Part shown: piece after piece, positions 26,307 through 35,147 of the stretch
How positions within the stretch are numbered: position 1 is the first letter of the stretch
Layout of the letters: every line of letters starts with the position of its first letter
NCBI GenBank assembly: GCA_045661205.1
Contig: JAZRFE010000025.1
Span: 1-64,000, forward strand
Source: HGM04593 sp045661205
GTDB taxonomy: Bacteria; Bacteroidota; Bacteroidia; Bacteroidales; Bacteroidaceae
Length of the DNA stretch: 64,000 bases
Direction of reading: 5' to 3'
The notes under the pieces: model-generated
Seen by the model: the letters and a program-made list of their open reading frames with translations, nothing else
Told to the model about the DNA's origin: nothing
The model's database searches: none
Position numbers and translations under genes: made by a program

Positions 26307-29300
26307 ATGCTGCTTCTGCTCGCCGCACCCGCAGCATTACTGCGTATCGACGCTGTACAGCGTCGTTTGGCATCTTATGTATCGAACAAACTGAACAACA
26401 GTGTCAATATTCCATTTGAGGCAACATCCATAGACATCTGTTTCCCAAACCGCCTTACAATAGACTCGATACTTGTCAAAGACGTTATCGGTGACACCCT
26501 CGCAAGCATTCCACACCTGTCGGCAAGTTTCGACATTATTCCCTTTATGCGCAAAGGCGAAGTGAACATACACACCGTAAAGCTCTCTGAACCCGACATC
26601 CGTCTGAGCCGCAAGGACAGCATCTCGCCGCTAAACCTGCAATTCATCATCGACAGATTCTCGAAAAAAGACAGTACCGAAAGCAACACCCCCGACATTC
26701 ACATAAACCAGATACATATTTACGACGGACACATAAGCTACCATGTGCACTCTGCCCCCACAAAGGAAAACTTCAATCCCTCGCACATTGACATCAACAA
26801 CTTACAGGCAAACATCGCTCTGCGAGCAATAACCAAAGACTCTCTGAGCCTTTACATCAGAAAAATAGCCTTCAACGAAGAGTCTGGTTTCGCAATCAAA
26901 CGTATACGCGCAAACATAAACGCCACAAAAAGCAATGCACTCATCAGCAGTCTGCGCATCACCACCCCGGGCAGCAACCTCACATCGAAAGGAATAAGCA
27001 TAAACTTCCCCGACAAGACGACAGGAAAAGGGCTCAGCTATACAGGAGAGCTGCAAAGCAGTAAACTGACGCTGAAAGAGTTTGCGCCCATCGCGCCACA
27101 GTTGGACTACATGAACACCCCCATAAAGTTCAACACCAGATTCACAGGCTCGGACAACAGTTTAAGCATCAAAACGTTCAACGTTACCTCCGAAAACAAA
27201 GATATAAACATAAATATTGCAGGAACAATAAAAAACATCAACAAGAAGAACCCGCAATATGAGCTGAAGATAAAGAACCTGTCAGCCACTCCCGACATTG
27301 TAAACTCAATATACGCTGTTGTTACCAACGGCGCAACAACACCCGAAGAGCTGACACGTCTGGGAAAAATAGATATAACAGGTAACATCGCCGGTACAGG
27401 CAGACAGGCCAATGCCACCGCCGAAATAGCAAGCGAAGCAGGCCACATAACAGCTATTGCAAAAATAGAAAAAAGCGGAGCATACAACGCCACACTCTCG
27501 GCACGAGAAATAAACATCGCCCAAATAACGAACAACAACGATTGGGGCTACTGCGGTATGGAGACTGAAGTGAGTGGCAACATTGCAGACAGCACAGGCT
27601 GCACAGTAACATTCACAAGCACAGTCACACCGCTGCAATACAAGGAGTACACATACGCCCCCATAAACATACGAGGCAAATATTCGGACAAAATATTCGC
27701 AGCAAACATCGCCTTGAACGACAAGAACATACAGATAAAGGAAACAACTGTAAAATACGATGGCAACAAAAGACTGCCTGTATATGAGTTCAAAATGCAG
27801 GTAGACTCGTTCAGTCCTTACAACCTGGGACTTACAACCACACACGAGGAGAATCTTTTATCATTCCGCATTTCATCAAAAATATCCGGAAACAACCCGG
27901 AAAATTCCAACATCAACGCCATTATAAACGATTTTACTCTGAAAACCCCGACTGGCGAAAACAAGATACGCGAATTTATACTGAATGCCAACACTCTGGA
28001 AAGTAAGAAGACACTCACAGTAACATCGGACTTTCTCAATGGCTACCTGACAGGAAATTACAGCTACAAAGCGCTGGGAAACAGCTTTAAGCTAGCATTG
28101 CAGCGTGTGGCACCGTCGCTATTCGACAGCTACGAAGTTGCACCCACAACCAACGATTTTTCGTTCGACTTTGTTATAAACAACACCTCGATACTTACAA
28201 AAATATTCAACCTACCCGTCACAGTAAAAAGAATGTCCTTGCTGCAAGGCAGTTGCAACGACACACACAAACTGTTCTCACTATCGGGAAACCTAAAAAA
28301 CATCGAATACGGAAAGAAAAAATATCGCAGCATAAATTTCTACAGTGTAATAGACTCCCAAAAGAATATCAACGAGATAGAGGTTGTTCGCATCCCCGCC
28401 TCACCCTCCTCGAAAGAGCCTAAAGCATTGACACCCGACAACGATATAACAATAAACATATCTTCGCAAGCCGCTAACGACTCACTCACAACAAACATAA
28501 AGTGGAACAACCTTTACGTTCCTACCAACAAAGGAGACGTAAAGATAGACATCGCCCTGCAACGCGACAACGAGAACAAGCTGAACGTCAATGCCCTGCT
28601 GCACAAAGGCGAAATAACACAAAGCGACACAACATGGTTGCTGTCGCCAGGAAGAATCACCGGCAACGGCGAAATCATCACCATCGACAACTTCTCGCTT
28701 CGCAGCAACAACCAACATGTACGCATAAACGGTAATATTGGAAAATCGCCCTCGGACAGTTTGAGCATCGACCTGAAACACATGGACCTTGAATATGTGT
28801 TCGACATCATCGACTTCCATCCTGTAAATTTAGGTGGAAAGGTATCGGGCAACATCTACGCATCGTCACTGCTGGAGAAGATACAGCTCAACAGCAACCT
28901 GATGATAAAGGATATGACATTCGAGCAGGGGCTTATAGGCGATATGGCGTTTAACGGTTATTGGAACGAAGAGCGAAAAGCCATAATGCTGAAGGGCGAC
29001 GCACACGAGGAAGAGGCATCGCGCACCATTGTCGACGGCTTTGTGTCACCCGCTAATGACACATTGAATATATGCGTGGATGCACAAAAAACAAGAATAG
29101 AATTCCTCAACCACCTACTGCCGAGCATCATGGAAGATGTCGATGGTCGCGTATCGGGCAAACTATACATTTTGGGCGGCATGCGCAGGGTGAACATGCA
29201 AGGAGCACTCGCACCGCTTGGTAAGCTGAAAATAAAGCCTACAAACACGAACTACAACCTTATAGGCGACACTATACGTTTTACACACAACAAGATAGGT

Positions 29301-30653
29301 TTCGATGGTTTTCACATAAAAGATAACCATGGCAACAGCGGTCGAGTAACAGGAAGTGTAAACCACCAATGCCTCAAACGCTTTACCTGCGACTTCCACA
29401 TAAAAGCCGACAACCTGCTTGCCTACTACTCGCCCGACTTTGGCGAAGAGACATTCTACGGCACAGCCTTCATCACAGGCGATGCCTTTCTCAATGTGAA
29501 CTCATCGGGCATAAGGCTGAAAGCATTCGCAACCACAAATCCCGGTTCAAAGTTCGTATACAATGCAAGCTCGCCCGAAGGCAACATCAACAACGAGTTT
29601 GTAACATTCGTCGACAGGCGCAAGCGCAAAAGCCTGATAGCAGACATGAACATATTCCGCGAAGAGGACACACATAAAAACATAAACAGTGAGTTGAACC
29701 TTGACTTTTTTATTGATGTCACACCCGATGTACAACTTCGCGTGTACACCAACCAGGCCTCTAACGACTTCATAGACATCTACGGCAGTGGCAAGATACA
29801 CGCCATTTACGACGAAAATGCAGGATTTACCATGCAAGGAAATATGGGTCTGACACGAGGAACATATAAATTTACCATGCAGGACATCTTCCCCAAGGAG
29901 TTCGACATCCGTTCGGGAAGTAACATCGAGTTCAACGGCGACCCGTTCAATGCCAAGCTGGATCTGAAAACCGTCTATACCATCCCCTCGGTACCGCTTA
30001 CCGACCTAAGCATAGATGCAGAGAGACGCAAGAATGTAAAGGTGAACTGCTATATGGATATTTCGGGAACGATATTTGCTCCAGGCCTCACATTCGACCT
30101 TGACCTGCCCGACGGCAACGAAGAGGAGAAGGAGCTTCTCGCGAGTGCCATAAGCACACCCGAGCAGCTTAACATGCAGTTCATATACCTGTTGGGAATA
30201 GGTAAGTTCTACACCTACGACTACAACAACCAACGTGCCGAGAGCCAATCGTCCACAGCAATGGAGTCGCTCATCTCGAACACCATTTCGGGACAGCTCA
30301 ACAACATGCTGTCGCAGATAATCGACGACAGCAACTGGAACATCTCGGGCAACTTCACCACCAGCGAGAAAGGATGGAACAGCATGGAGGTCGAAGGAAT
30401 GCTCTCGGGCCGTCTGCTTGACAACCGACTGCTGATAAACGGCAACCTAGGCTACCGCGACAACCCCATAGCCAACAAGAACTTTATTGGCGACTTCGAG
30501 GTGCAGTGGCTGCTCAACAAGAGTGGGAACATCAGCCTGAAGGCCTACAACAAGACCAACGACCGTTACTTCTCAAAGACCACGCTCACCACACAAGGTG
30601 CCGGTATATTGATGAAAAGGGATTTCGACGGCTGGAAATTCTGGGAGAAATAA
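26307..30653 (+). CDS. tamB: Translocation/assembly module protein TamB
   Basis: 1448 residues from the first ATG. A single N-terminal hydrophobic segment precedes a very long run of amphipathic beta strands, and the C-terminus is the conserved TamB domain (GSGKIHAIYDENAGFTMQGN; later LASAISTPEQLNMQFIYLLG). TamB is an inner-membrane-anchored periplasmic bridge for lipid transport and outer-membrane assembly. The start is uncertain: in-frame codons back to the TAA at 26247 encode RRDAIKALKKIVYTLIA, which would complete a normal basic TM anchor but contains no ATG, GTG or TTG. The next gene follows after 22 bp without terminator. Confidence 0.9.
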   Translation: MLLLLAAPAALLRIDAVQRRLASYVSNKLNNSVNIPFEATSIDICFPNRLTIDSILVKDVIGDTLASIPHLSASFDIIPFMRKGEVNIHTVKLSEPDIRLSRKDSISPLNLQFIIDRFSKKDSTESNTPDIHINQIHIYDGHISYHVHSAPTKENFNPSHIDINNLQANIALRAITKDSLSLYIRKIAFNEESGFAIKRIRANINATKSNALISSLRITTPGSNLTSKGISINFPDKTTGKGLSYTGELQSSKLTLKEFAPIAPQLDYMNTPIKFNTRFTGSDNSLSIKTFNVTSENKDININIAGTIKNINKKNPQYELKIKNLSATPDIVNSIYAVVTNGATTPEELTRLGKIDITGNIAGTGRQANATAEIASEAGHITAIAKIEKSGAYNATLSAREINIAQITNNNDWGYCGMETEVSGNIADSTGCTVTFTSTVTPLQYKEYTYAPINIRGKYSDKIFAANIALNDKNIQIKETTVKYDGNKRLPVYEFKMQVDSFSPYNLGLTTTHEENLLSFRISSKISGNNPENSNINAIINDFTLKTPTGENKIREFILNANTLESKKTLTVTSDFLNGYLTGNYSYKALGNSFKLALQRVAPSLFDSYEVAPTTNDFSFDFVINNTSILTKIFNLPVTVKRMSLLQGSCNDTHKLFSLSGNLKNIEYGKKKYRSINFYSVIDSQKNINEIEVVRIPASPSSKEPKALTPDNDITINISSQAANDSLTTNIKWNNLYVPTNKGDVKIDIALQRDNENKLNVNALLHKGEITQSDTTWLLSPGRITGNGEIITIDNFSLRSNNQHVRINGNIGKSPSDSLSIDLKHMDLEYVFDIIDFHPVNLGGKVSGNIYASSLLEKIQLNSNLMIKDMTFEQGLIGDMAFNGYWNEERKAIMLKGDAHEEEASRTIVDGFVSPANDTLNICVDAQKTRIEFLNHLLPSIMEDVDGRVSGKLYILGGMRRVNMQGALAPLGKLKIKPTNTNYNLIGDTIRFTHNKIGFDGFHIKDNHGNSGRVTGSVNHQCLKRFTCDFHIKADNLLAYYSPDFGEETFYGTAFITGDAFLNVNSSGIRLKAFATTNPGSKFVYNASSPEGNINNEFVTFVDRRKRKSLIADMNIFREEDTHKNINSELNLDFFIDVTPDVQLRVYTNQASNDFIDIYGSGKIHAIYDENAGFTMQGNMGLTRGTYKFTMQDIFPKEFDIRSGSNIEFNGDPFNAKLDLKTVYTIPSVPLTDLSIDAERRKNVKVNCYMDISGTIFAPGLTFDLDLPDGNEEEKELLASAISTPEQLNMQFIYLLGIGKFYTYDYNNQRAESQSSTAMESLISNTISGQLNNMLSQIIDDSNWNISGNFTTSEKGWNSMEVEGMLSGRLLDNRLLINGNLGYRDNPIANKNFIGDFEVQWLLNKSGNISLKAYNKTNDRYFSKTTLTTQGAGILMKRDFDGWKFWEK

Positions 30654-30675
30654 GATACAAAAAAACATAAAAACC

Positions 30676-31629
30676 ATGAGACATTTTACATCTGTTAAAG
30701 AGATTGGCAACCTTGACCTTGCCGTAAAAGAGGCATTAGAAATTAAAGCCGACCGTTTCAAATACAGCCATCTGGGAAAAAACAAGACCCTGATGATGGT
30801 ATTCTTCAATTCGAGCCTTCGCACACGCCTCAGCACACAAAAAGCAGCACTTAACCTGGGGATGAATGTAATCGTTCTTGACATAAACCAGGGAGCATGG
30901 AAACTGGAGACTGAGCGCGGAGTGATAATGGATGGAGACAAGCCCGAACACATTCTGGAGGCTATCCCTGTGATGGCAAGCTACTGCGACGTTATCGGTG
31001 TGCGCTCGTTTGCACGTTTCGAGGACAAGAAATACGACTACGAAGAGGTAATCCTTAACCAGTTCATACAGTATTCGGGTCGCCCCGTATTCTCAATGGA
31101 GGCAGCCACACGCCACCCCTTGCAGAGCTTCGCCGACCTCATCACCATCGAAGAGCACAAGAGCGTAGCACGTCCCAAAGTGGTGCTCACATGGGCACCC
31201 CACCCCAAAGCATTGCCCCAGGCTGTTCCCAACTCATTTGCCGAGTGGATGAATGCCACCGACTACGACTTTGTAATCACCCACCCCGAGGGCTATGAGC
31301 TCGATCCCCAATTCGTAGGAAATGCCAAAGTAGAGTATGACCAGATGAAAGCATTCGAGGGCGCAGACTTCGTATATGCAAAGAACTGGGCAGCATACAC
31401 CGGTGACAACTACGGTAAAGTGCTCAGTATGGATCGCTCATGGACAGTGAGCGACCGCCAGATGGCTGTGACCAACAACGCACACTTCATGCACTGTCTG
31501 CCTGTGCGTCGCAATATGATTGTTACCGACGATGTCATCGAGAGTCCCCGCTCACTCGTAATCCCCGAGGCTGCCAACCGCGAAATTTCGGCAACTGTGG
31601 TACTGAAACGTATTCTCGAAAATCTATAA
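30676..31629 (+). CDS. argF': N-succinylornithine carbamoyltransferase
   Basis: 317 residues of the transcarbamylase family. It carbamoylates N2-succinyl-L-ornithine in the Bacteroides-type arginine pathway. The carbamoyl-phosphate loop is SSLRTRLS (residues 46-53) and the second motif is HCLPVRRN. Residue 90 is proline (GDKPEH), the position known to separate succinyl-specific (Pro) from acetyl-specific (Glu) enzymes in published structures. No other arg genes are in the window. It may be cotranscribed with tamB (22-bp gap) and ends at a strong terminator. Confidence 0.93.
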   Translation: MRHFTSVKEIGNLDLAVKEALEIKADRFKYSHLGKNKTLMMVFFNSSLRTRLSTQKAALNLGMNVIVLDINQGAWKLETERGVIMDGDKPEHILEAIPVMASYCDVIGVRSFARFEDKKYDYEEVILNQFIQYSGRPVFSMEAATRHPLQSFADLITIEEHKSVARPKVVLTWAPHPKALPQAVPNSFAEWMNATDYDFVITHPEGYELDPQFVGNAKVEYDQMKAFEGADFVYAKNWAAYTGDNYGKVLSMDRSWTVSDRQMAVTNNAHFMHCLPVRRNMIVTDDVIESPRSLVIPEAANREISATVVLKRILENL

Positions 31630-31646
31630 TCACACTCCACTCATAG

Positions 31647-31685
31647 AAATCCCCATGCAACAATAGTTGCATGGGGATTTTATTA
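31647..31685 (+). terminator. Intrinsic terminator after argF'
   Basis: AAATCCCCATGCAAC/GTTGCATGGGGATTT, loop AATA, followed by TATT. Confidence 0.9.
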
Positions 31686-31700
31686 TGCCTCACCACTGCA

Positions 31701-31738
31701 TAAAAAATTACGTTCCCGAAGCATAAGCCCCGGGAACG
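31701..31738 (-). terminator. Intrinsic terminator after ribH
   Basis: On minus, CGTTCCCG/CGGGAACG with a 12-nt loop followed by TAATTTTTTA; 20 bases after the ribH stop. Confidence 0.8.
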
Positions 31739-31758
31739 CTTGACACACAAATAAGTTT

Positions 31759-32244
31759 TTATTTAGAGAACTGCACAACCATGTGCAACGCAGTCACCGC
31801 GCACTCGTCGCCTTTGTTACCTAATCGGCCACCACTGCGCTCCTGCGCTTGCTCTAAATTATTTGTAGTTATAAGACCGAAAATAACAGGAGTATTACCT
31901 GTCACGTTCAATTGTGAGAGACCGGCTGTAACACCCTCGCAAATATAGTCGAAGTGAGGAGTGTCGCCCCTGATAACACAACCGATTGCAATTATCGCAT
32001 CGTACTTATCACTTTTCACAAGACGCGACGCACCGTAGATAAGCTCAAAGCTACCGGGCACGCTGAAAAGTTCTATATCGTTCTGCTCCACACCATTCAC
32101 AAGGAGAGTGTTTACAGCCCCGTCTCTGAGGGCGTATGTAATCTCGGAGTTCCACTCGGAATACACGACAGCAAAGCGTCGTCCCTTACCTGAAGGAACC
32201 TTCGTGGGGTCGTAGTCGGATAAATTGTGCAATTCGGTTGCCAT
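31759..32244 (-). CDS. ribH: 6,7-dimethyl-8-ribityllumazine synthase
   Basis: 161 residues from ATG 32244. It condenses 5-amino-6-ribitylaminouracil with 3,4-dihydroxy-2-butanone phosphate, the penultimate riboflavin step, usually in a 60-mer or pentamer. Family motifs are clear: SEWN substrate loop, GSFE, GCVIRGDTPHFDYIC with the catalytic histidine, and SGGRLGNKG. The longer frame adds eight residues absent from homologues. It follows a TPR membrane-protein gene by 68 bp in the same direction, an order common in Bacteroidales beside recF. Confidence 0.96.
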   Translation of the reverse strand: MATELHNLSDYDPTKVPSGKGRRFAVVYSEWNSEITYALRDGAVNTLLVNGVEQNDIELFSVPGSFELIYGASRLVKSDKYDAIIAIGCVIRGDTPHFDYICEGVTAGLSQLNVTGNTPVIFGLITTNNLEQAQERSGGRLGNKGDECAVTALHMVVQFSK

Positions 32245-32312
32245 ACTGAAATTTGGTCTTATAAACAATCCACTGCATTATTAACAGGTGGATTTATGGG
32301 AGTTTTCGGTAA

Positions 32313-32987
32313 TTATTTTACTCTGTTGATATACTTGTCGATGCTCTCGGCCTGAACAGAAGCAAAGTATTTCTCTTTAATCTGAGTGTACACCTTGAGA
32401 GCCTCTGCTTTGTTGCCCTGTTTCTCGTAGATGAGACCAGCCTGCATCAAGCAGTAGGGGCTGACAGTGTTGTTGTCAGCAACCTTTGCAGCCTCGAGGA
32501 ATTTGCTTACTGCCGCTGAAAGGTCGCCTGTATTTGCGTAGCAGTTGCCAAGCGCGCCAAGCACACCGGGAGCAACCATCTTGTCGCTACCGTCAAATGC
32601 TTTGAGGTAAGGGATAGCCTCTTCGTAACGACCGCTCTGAGCAAGAGCAAGACCGGCGTAAGCATTTGCCACATTTCCCGAAGGAGTGCCGCTGAACTCA
32701 TCAGCAATCTGGATGAAACCCATGTTACCCTGGTCGTCACCGTTGAGAGCCTTCTCATATTCCTGCTCTGCGAAATAAGACTGAGCCTGGAAGATAGCCT
32801 CAGACGCCTCTTTTGCACGGGGCTCGGAAACATAAGTTTGATACATGATGCTACCGACAACTATCACTACGATTGCGGCAACAGCCAAAATAATCTGCAT
32901 TTTATATTTGTTAATAAATGCCTCTGATTTGCCCACTACCTCTTCGATGTTGATAGCCTCGGGCTGCTGTGTGTTTTGTTTTTTCAT
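32313..32987 (-). CDS. Membrane-anchored TPR protein upstream of ribH
   Basis: 224 residues: a short basic cytoplasmic N-terminus, one membrane helix (about 32-51, IILAVAAIVVIVVGSIMYQT), then a periplasmic TPR array (about 65-215; for example NAYAGLALAQSGRYEEAIPY and LIYEKQGNKAEALKVYTQIK). The layout resembles the YfgM/TPR_21 type of Sec-associated chaperone helper, but this is inference. A -7 box lies at 33036-33043. It probably forms an operon with ribH although no functional link is known. Confidence 0.87.
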   Translation of the reverse strand: MKKQNTQQPEAINIEEVVGKSEAFINKYKMQIILAVAAIVVIVVGSIMYQTYVSEPRAKEASEAIFQAQSYFAEQEYEKALNGDDQGNMGFIQIADEFSGTPSGNVANAYAGLALAQSGRYEEAIPYLKAFDGSDKMVAPGVLGALGNCYANTGDLSAAVSKFLEAAKVADNNTVSPYCLMQAGLIYEKQGNKAEALKVYTQIKEKYFASVQAESIDKYINRVK

Positions 32988-33035
32988 ATCTTTTATTTTT
33001 TATATACTTCGACTAAGGTTTCAAATTCTGAACTG

Positions 33036-33043
33036 CAAAAATA
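33036..33043 (-). promoter_or_regulatory. -7 box for TPR-ribH operon
   Basis: TATTTTTG on minus, about 48 bases before the ATG at 32987. No good -33. Confidence 0.45.
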
Positions 33044-33118
33044 GTTCTTTTATCTCAAGGTTGAAAATTTCTATCTGTTTTTTTTCTCGAATAACGCAAT
33101 ATTCTCGTTTTTTTTTGC

Positions 33119-33126
33119 TATGTTTG
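33119..33126 (+). promoter_or_regulatory. -7 box for recF
   Basis: TATGTTTG on plus, about 80 bases before ATG 33206; divergent from the box at 33036. Confidence 0.45.
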
Positions 33127-33205
33127 CTTGTCGTAATGTGCAAAACAGGCAGAAAATGCTGCCACGCACACGCACAATGAAAATAATCACTTGAAAAAGA
33201 ATAGA

Positions 33206-34312
33206 ATGTTATTAAACACTATTTCCATACTGAACTATCGCAGTCTATCGACGGTGGAGCTTGAACTTTCACCCAAGATAAACTGTTTCATCGGCCGTAA
33301 CGGAGTGGGAAAAACCAACCTGCTCGACGCAGTATATTATCTATCGTTCTGCAAGAGCGCGATAAACTCCGCCGACAGCCAGCACATCAAGCACGACGAG
33401 CCGTTTTTCATGATTCAAGGCTCATACCTGTCGGACAATGGTGTGCGCGAGGAGTTCTCGTGCGGCCTGAAACGTGGCGAGAAGAAACAGTTCAAACGCA
33501 ACAAGAAAAGCTACGACAAACTATCGGAACACATAGGACTTGTGCCATTGGTAATGATTTCTCCTGCCGACCACGAACTTATTGCCGGTGGCAGCGAAGA
33601 ACGTCGCAAGTTCATGGATGTGGTAATATCGCAATACGACAAGGAGTATCTGCACGCTCTCATACGCTACAACCGAGCACTCACACAACGCAACGTCATG
33701 CTGCGTAGCGACCATGAGCTCGACCCCGAAATGATGGAACTTGTCGAACAGATGATGGCAGCCGAAGCCTACAAAGTATACGAAAGCCGCAAGAGATTCG
33801 TTGAGCGTCTGATACCCATTTTTCAGCAATTCTATCAGCAGATTGCAGGCGTGGAAGAGGCCGTAAGCCTCTCTTACCGCTCGAACCTTGCCGACTACTC
33901 CCTTGCCGAACTTCTTGCAGCCTCGCGTTACGACGACCGCCGCATAGGCCACACCACCAAAGGCGTACACAAAGACGAGCTTGTGATGCAGTTGAACGGT
34001 TACCCTATTAAAAAGGAGGGTTCTCAAGGACAGAACAAGAGCTATCTTGTGGCATTAAAACTTGCACAGTTCGATTTTCTACACCAATGCAGTGGCGAGA
34101 CTCCCATACTGCTACTCGACGACATTTTCGACAAGCTCGACTCGCGCAGAGTGGAACAGATAGTAAAGTTGGTTTCGGGCGAGCGATTTGGGCAGATATT
34201 TATCACCGACGTCAATCGCGACCATATAGACACCATACTCGACTGCACCGATGGCGGATACAAGCTATTTGAAGTTGTTGGTGGCGGAGCACAAATAATT
34301 AAGGAAAGATGA
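33206..34312 (+). CDS. recF: DNA replication and repair protein RecF
   Basis: 368 residues from ATG 33206 (a TTG at 33191 is possible). SMC-like ABC ATPase: Walker A GRNGVGKT at residues 30-37, Walker B and signature region near the end (LLLDDIFDKLD). It loads RecA at single-strand gaps with RecO and RecR. Its stop overlaps the next start as ATGA, so it is coupled to the DUF721/DciA-like gene. dnaA and dnaN are not nearby, unlike in many phyla, but this placement beside ribH is typical for the group. Confidence 0.95.
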   Translation: MLLNTISILNYRSLSTVELELSPKINCFIGRNGVGKTNLLDAVYYLSFCKSAINSADSQHIKHDEPFFMIQGSYLSDNGVREEFSCGLKRGEKKQFKRNKKSYDKLSEHIGLVPLVMISPADHELIAGGSEERRKFMDVVISQYDKEYLHALIRYNRALTQRNVMLRSDHELDPEMMELVEQMMAAEAYKVYESRKRFVERLIPIFQQFYQQIAGVEEAVSLSYRSNLADYSLAELLAASRYDDRRIGHTTKGVHKDELVMQLNGYPIKKEGSQGQNKSYLVALKLAQFDFLHQCSGETPILLLDDIFDKLDSRRVEQIVKLVSGERFGQIFITDVNRDHIDTILDCTDGGYKLFEVVGGGAQIIKER

Positions 34313-34599
34313 AACGTGGAGGTATAAAATCGATAAGCGAGCTTGTGATGGCAACTTGTCGCGAAGAGGGGCTGGAGACACCTCTAAACGAATATCGCCT
34401 GATACAGGCATGGTCGCAGGTTCTCGGTCCGAGTGTCAAGAGCTACACAGGAGACATGTACATAAAGAATCAAATTCTATATGTACATATAACATCGTCG
34501 GTGCTTCGCCAAGAGCTTATGATGAACAGAAAAAACCTTGTAAGACGTCTGAACGAGCATGTAAAGGCTCAAGTAATTACGGATATCATGTTAAAATAA
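34309..34599 (+). CDS. DUF721/DciA-like protein
   Basis: 96 residues matching the DUF721 pattern (YRLIQAWSQVLGPSVKSYTG, then LYVHITSSVLRQEL and a final K-x4-L-N). DUF721 includes DciA, the loader or operator of the replicative helicase in most bacteria. The helical N-terminus and KH-like beta-alpha-beta core fit this. Start overlaps the recF stop by four bases, supporting a DNA-replication role. Short Bacteroidota members have not been shown to be DciA, so I keep the name tentative. Confidence 0.87.
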   Translation: MKRGGIKSISELVMATCREEGLETPLNEYRLIQAWSQVLGPSVKSYTGDMYIKNQILYVHITSSVLRQELMMNRKNLVRRLNEHVKAQVITDIMLK

Positions 34600-34653
34600 C
34601 ACATCAAAAAAAATAAACATCACAAAAAAAGGCTTTAATAACAAAGAAATACA

Positions 34654-34661
34654 TACCTTTG
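34654..34661 (+). promoter_or_regulatory. -7 box just before T9SS-tail gene
   Basis: TACCTTTG, six bases before ATG 34668. With the usual distance the transcript would begin at or within a base of the start codon. A TTTA at 34634-34637 is a weak -33. Confidence 0.5.
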
Positions 34662-34667
34662 CAAAAT

Positions 34668-35147
34668 ATGAAAAAGTCACTATTATTTAAAGCCATTGTG
34701 ATACTGACAGGTATCATCGTCGCAACGAACAAAGTTGCAGCGCAGACACCGTTCTATCTGATGAATAGTTCGGGTACTTTGTACACCTTTTCCCTTGAAG
34801 AGAAACCCCGTTTCTGGCACTCGAACCAACTGCTTTACATGCACATGGAGAGCATGAAAGTGAGTTTCGCATTTAACAAGATTGCACAAATATATTGGGA
34901 CAACGACCTGCCTACCTCCATTTCTCAAACCATAGAAAAGAGGGTAAACTTCGCCATAAGCGACGGCAAGCTGCTTGTGTCAGGCAACCCCACATCTACA
35001 ATATACATATACTCGCTCAAGGGAATACTTTGCGCCGAAATAGAGCCGACCGGCGACGAAACGGAGATAATAGACATCGACGACCTCGCAAATGGCACAT
35101 ATCTTGTCAAAACATCTGACTTTACATTCAAATTCACGAAGCAATGA
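34668..35147 (+). CDS. Small secreted protein with T9SS-type C-terminal domain
   Basis: 159 residues. Signal peptide at 1-25 (ending NKVAAQ). Residues 28-80 form a short beta module (SGTLYTFSLEEKPRFWHSNQ) resembling the start of many Bacteroidales secreted proteins. Residues about 92-159 resemble the type IX secretion sorting domain: TIYIYSLKGILCAEIEPTG, then DIDDLANGTYLVKTSDFTFK. So it is nearly all export and sorting signal. Its stop overlaps the CotH-kinase start as ATGA. ATG 34668 is preferred to the TTG at 34659, which lies inside the -7 box. Function unknown; partner or adaptor for the kinase is a guess. Confidence 0.82.
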   Translation: MKKSLLFKAIVILTGIIVATNKVAAQTPFYLMNSSGTLYTFSLEEKPRFWHSNQLLYMHMESMKVSFAFNKIAQIYWDNDLPTSISQTIEKRVNFAISDGKLLVSGNPTSTIYIYSLKGILCAEIEPTGDETEIIDIDDLANGTYLVKTSDFTFKFTKQ

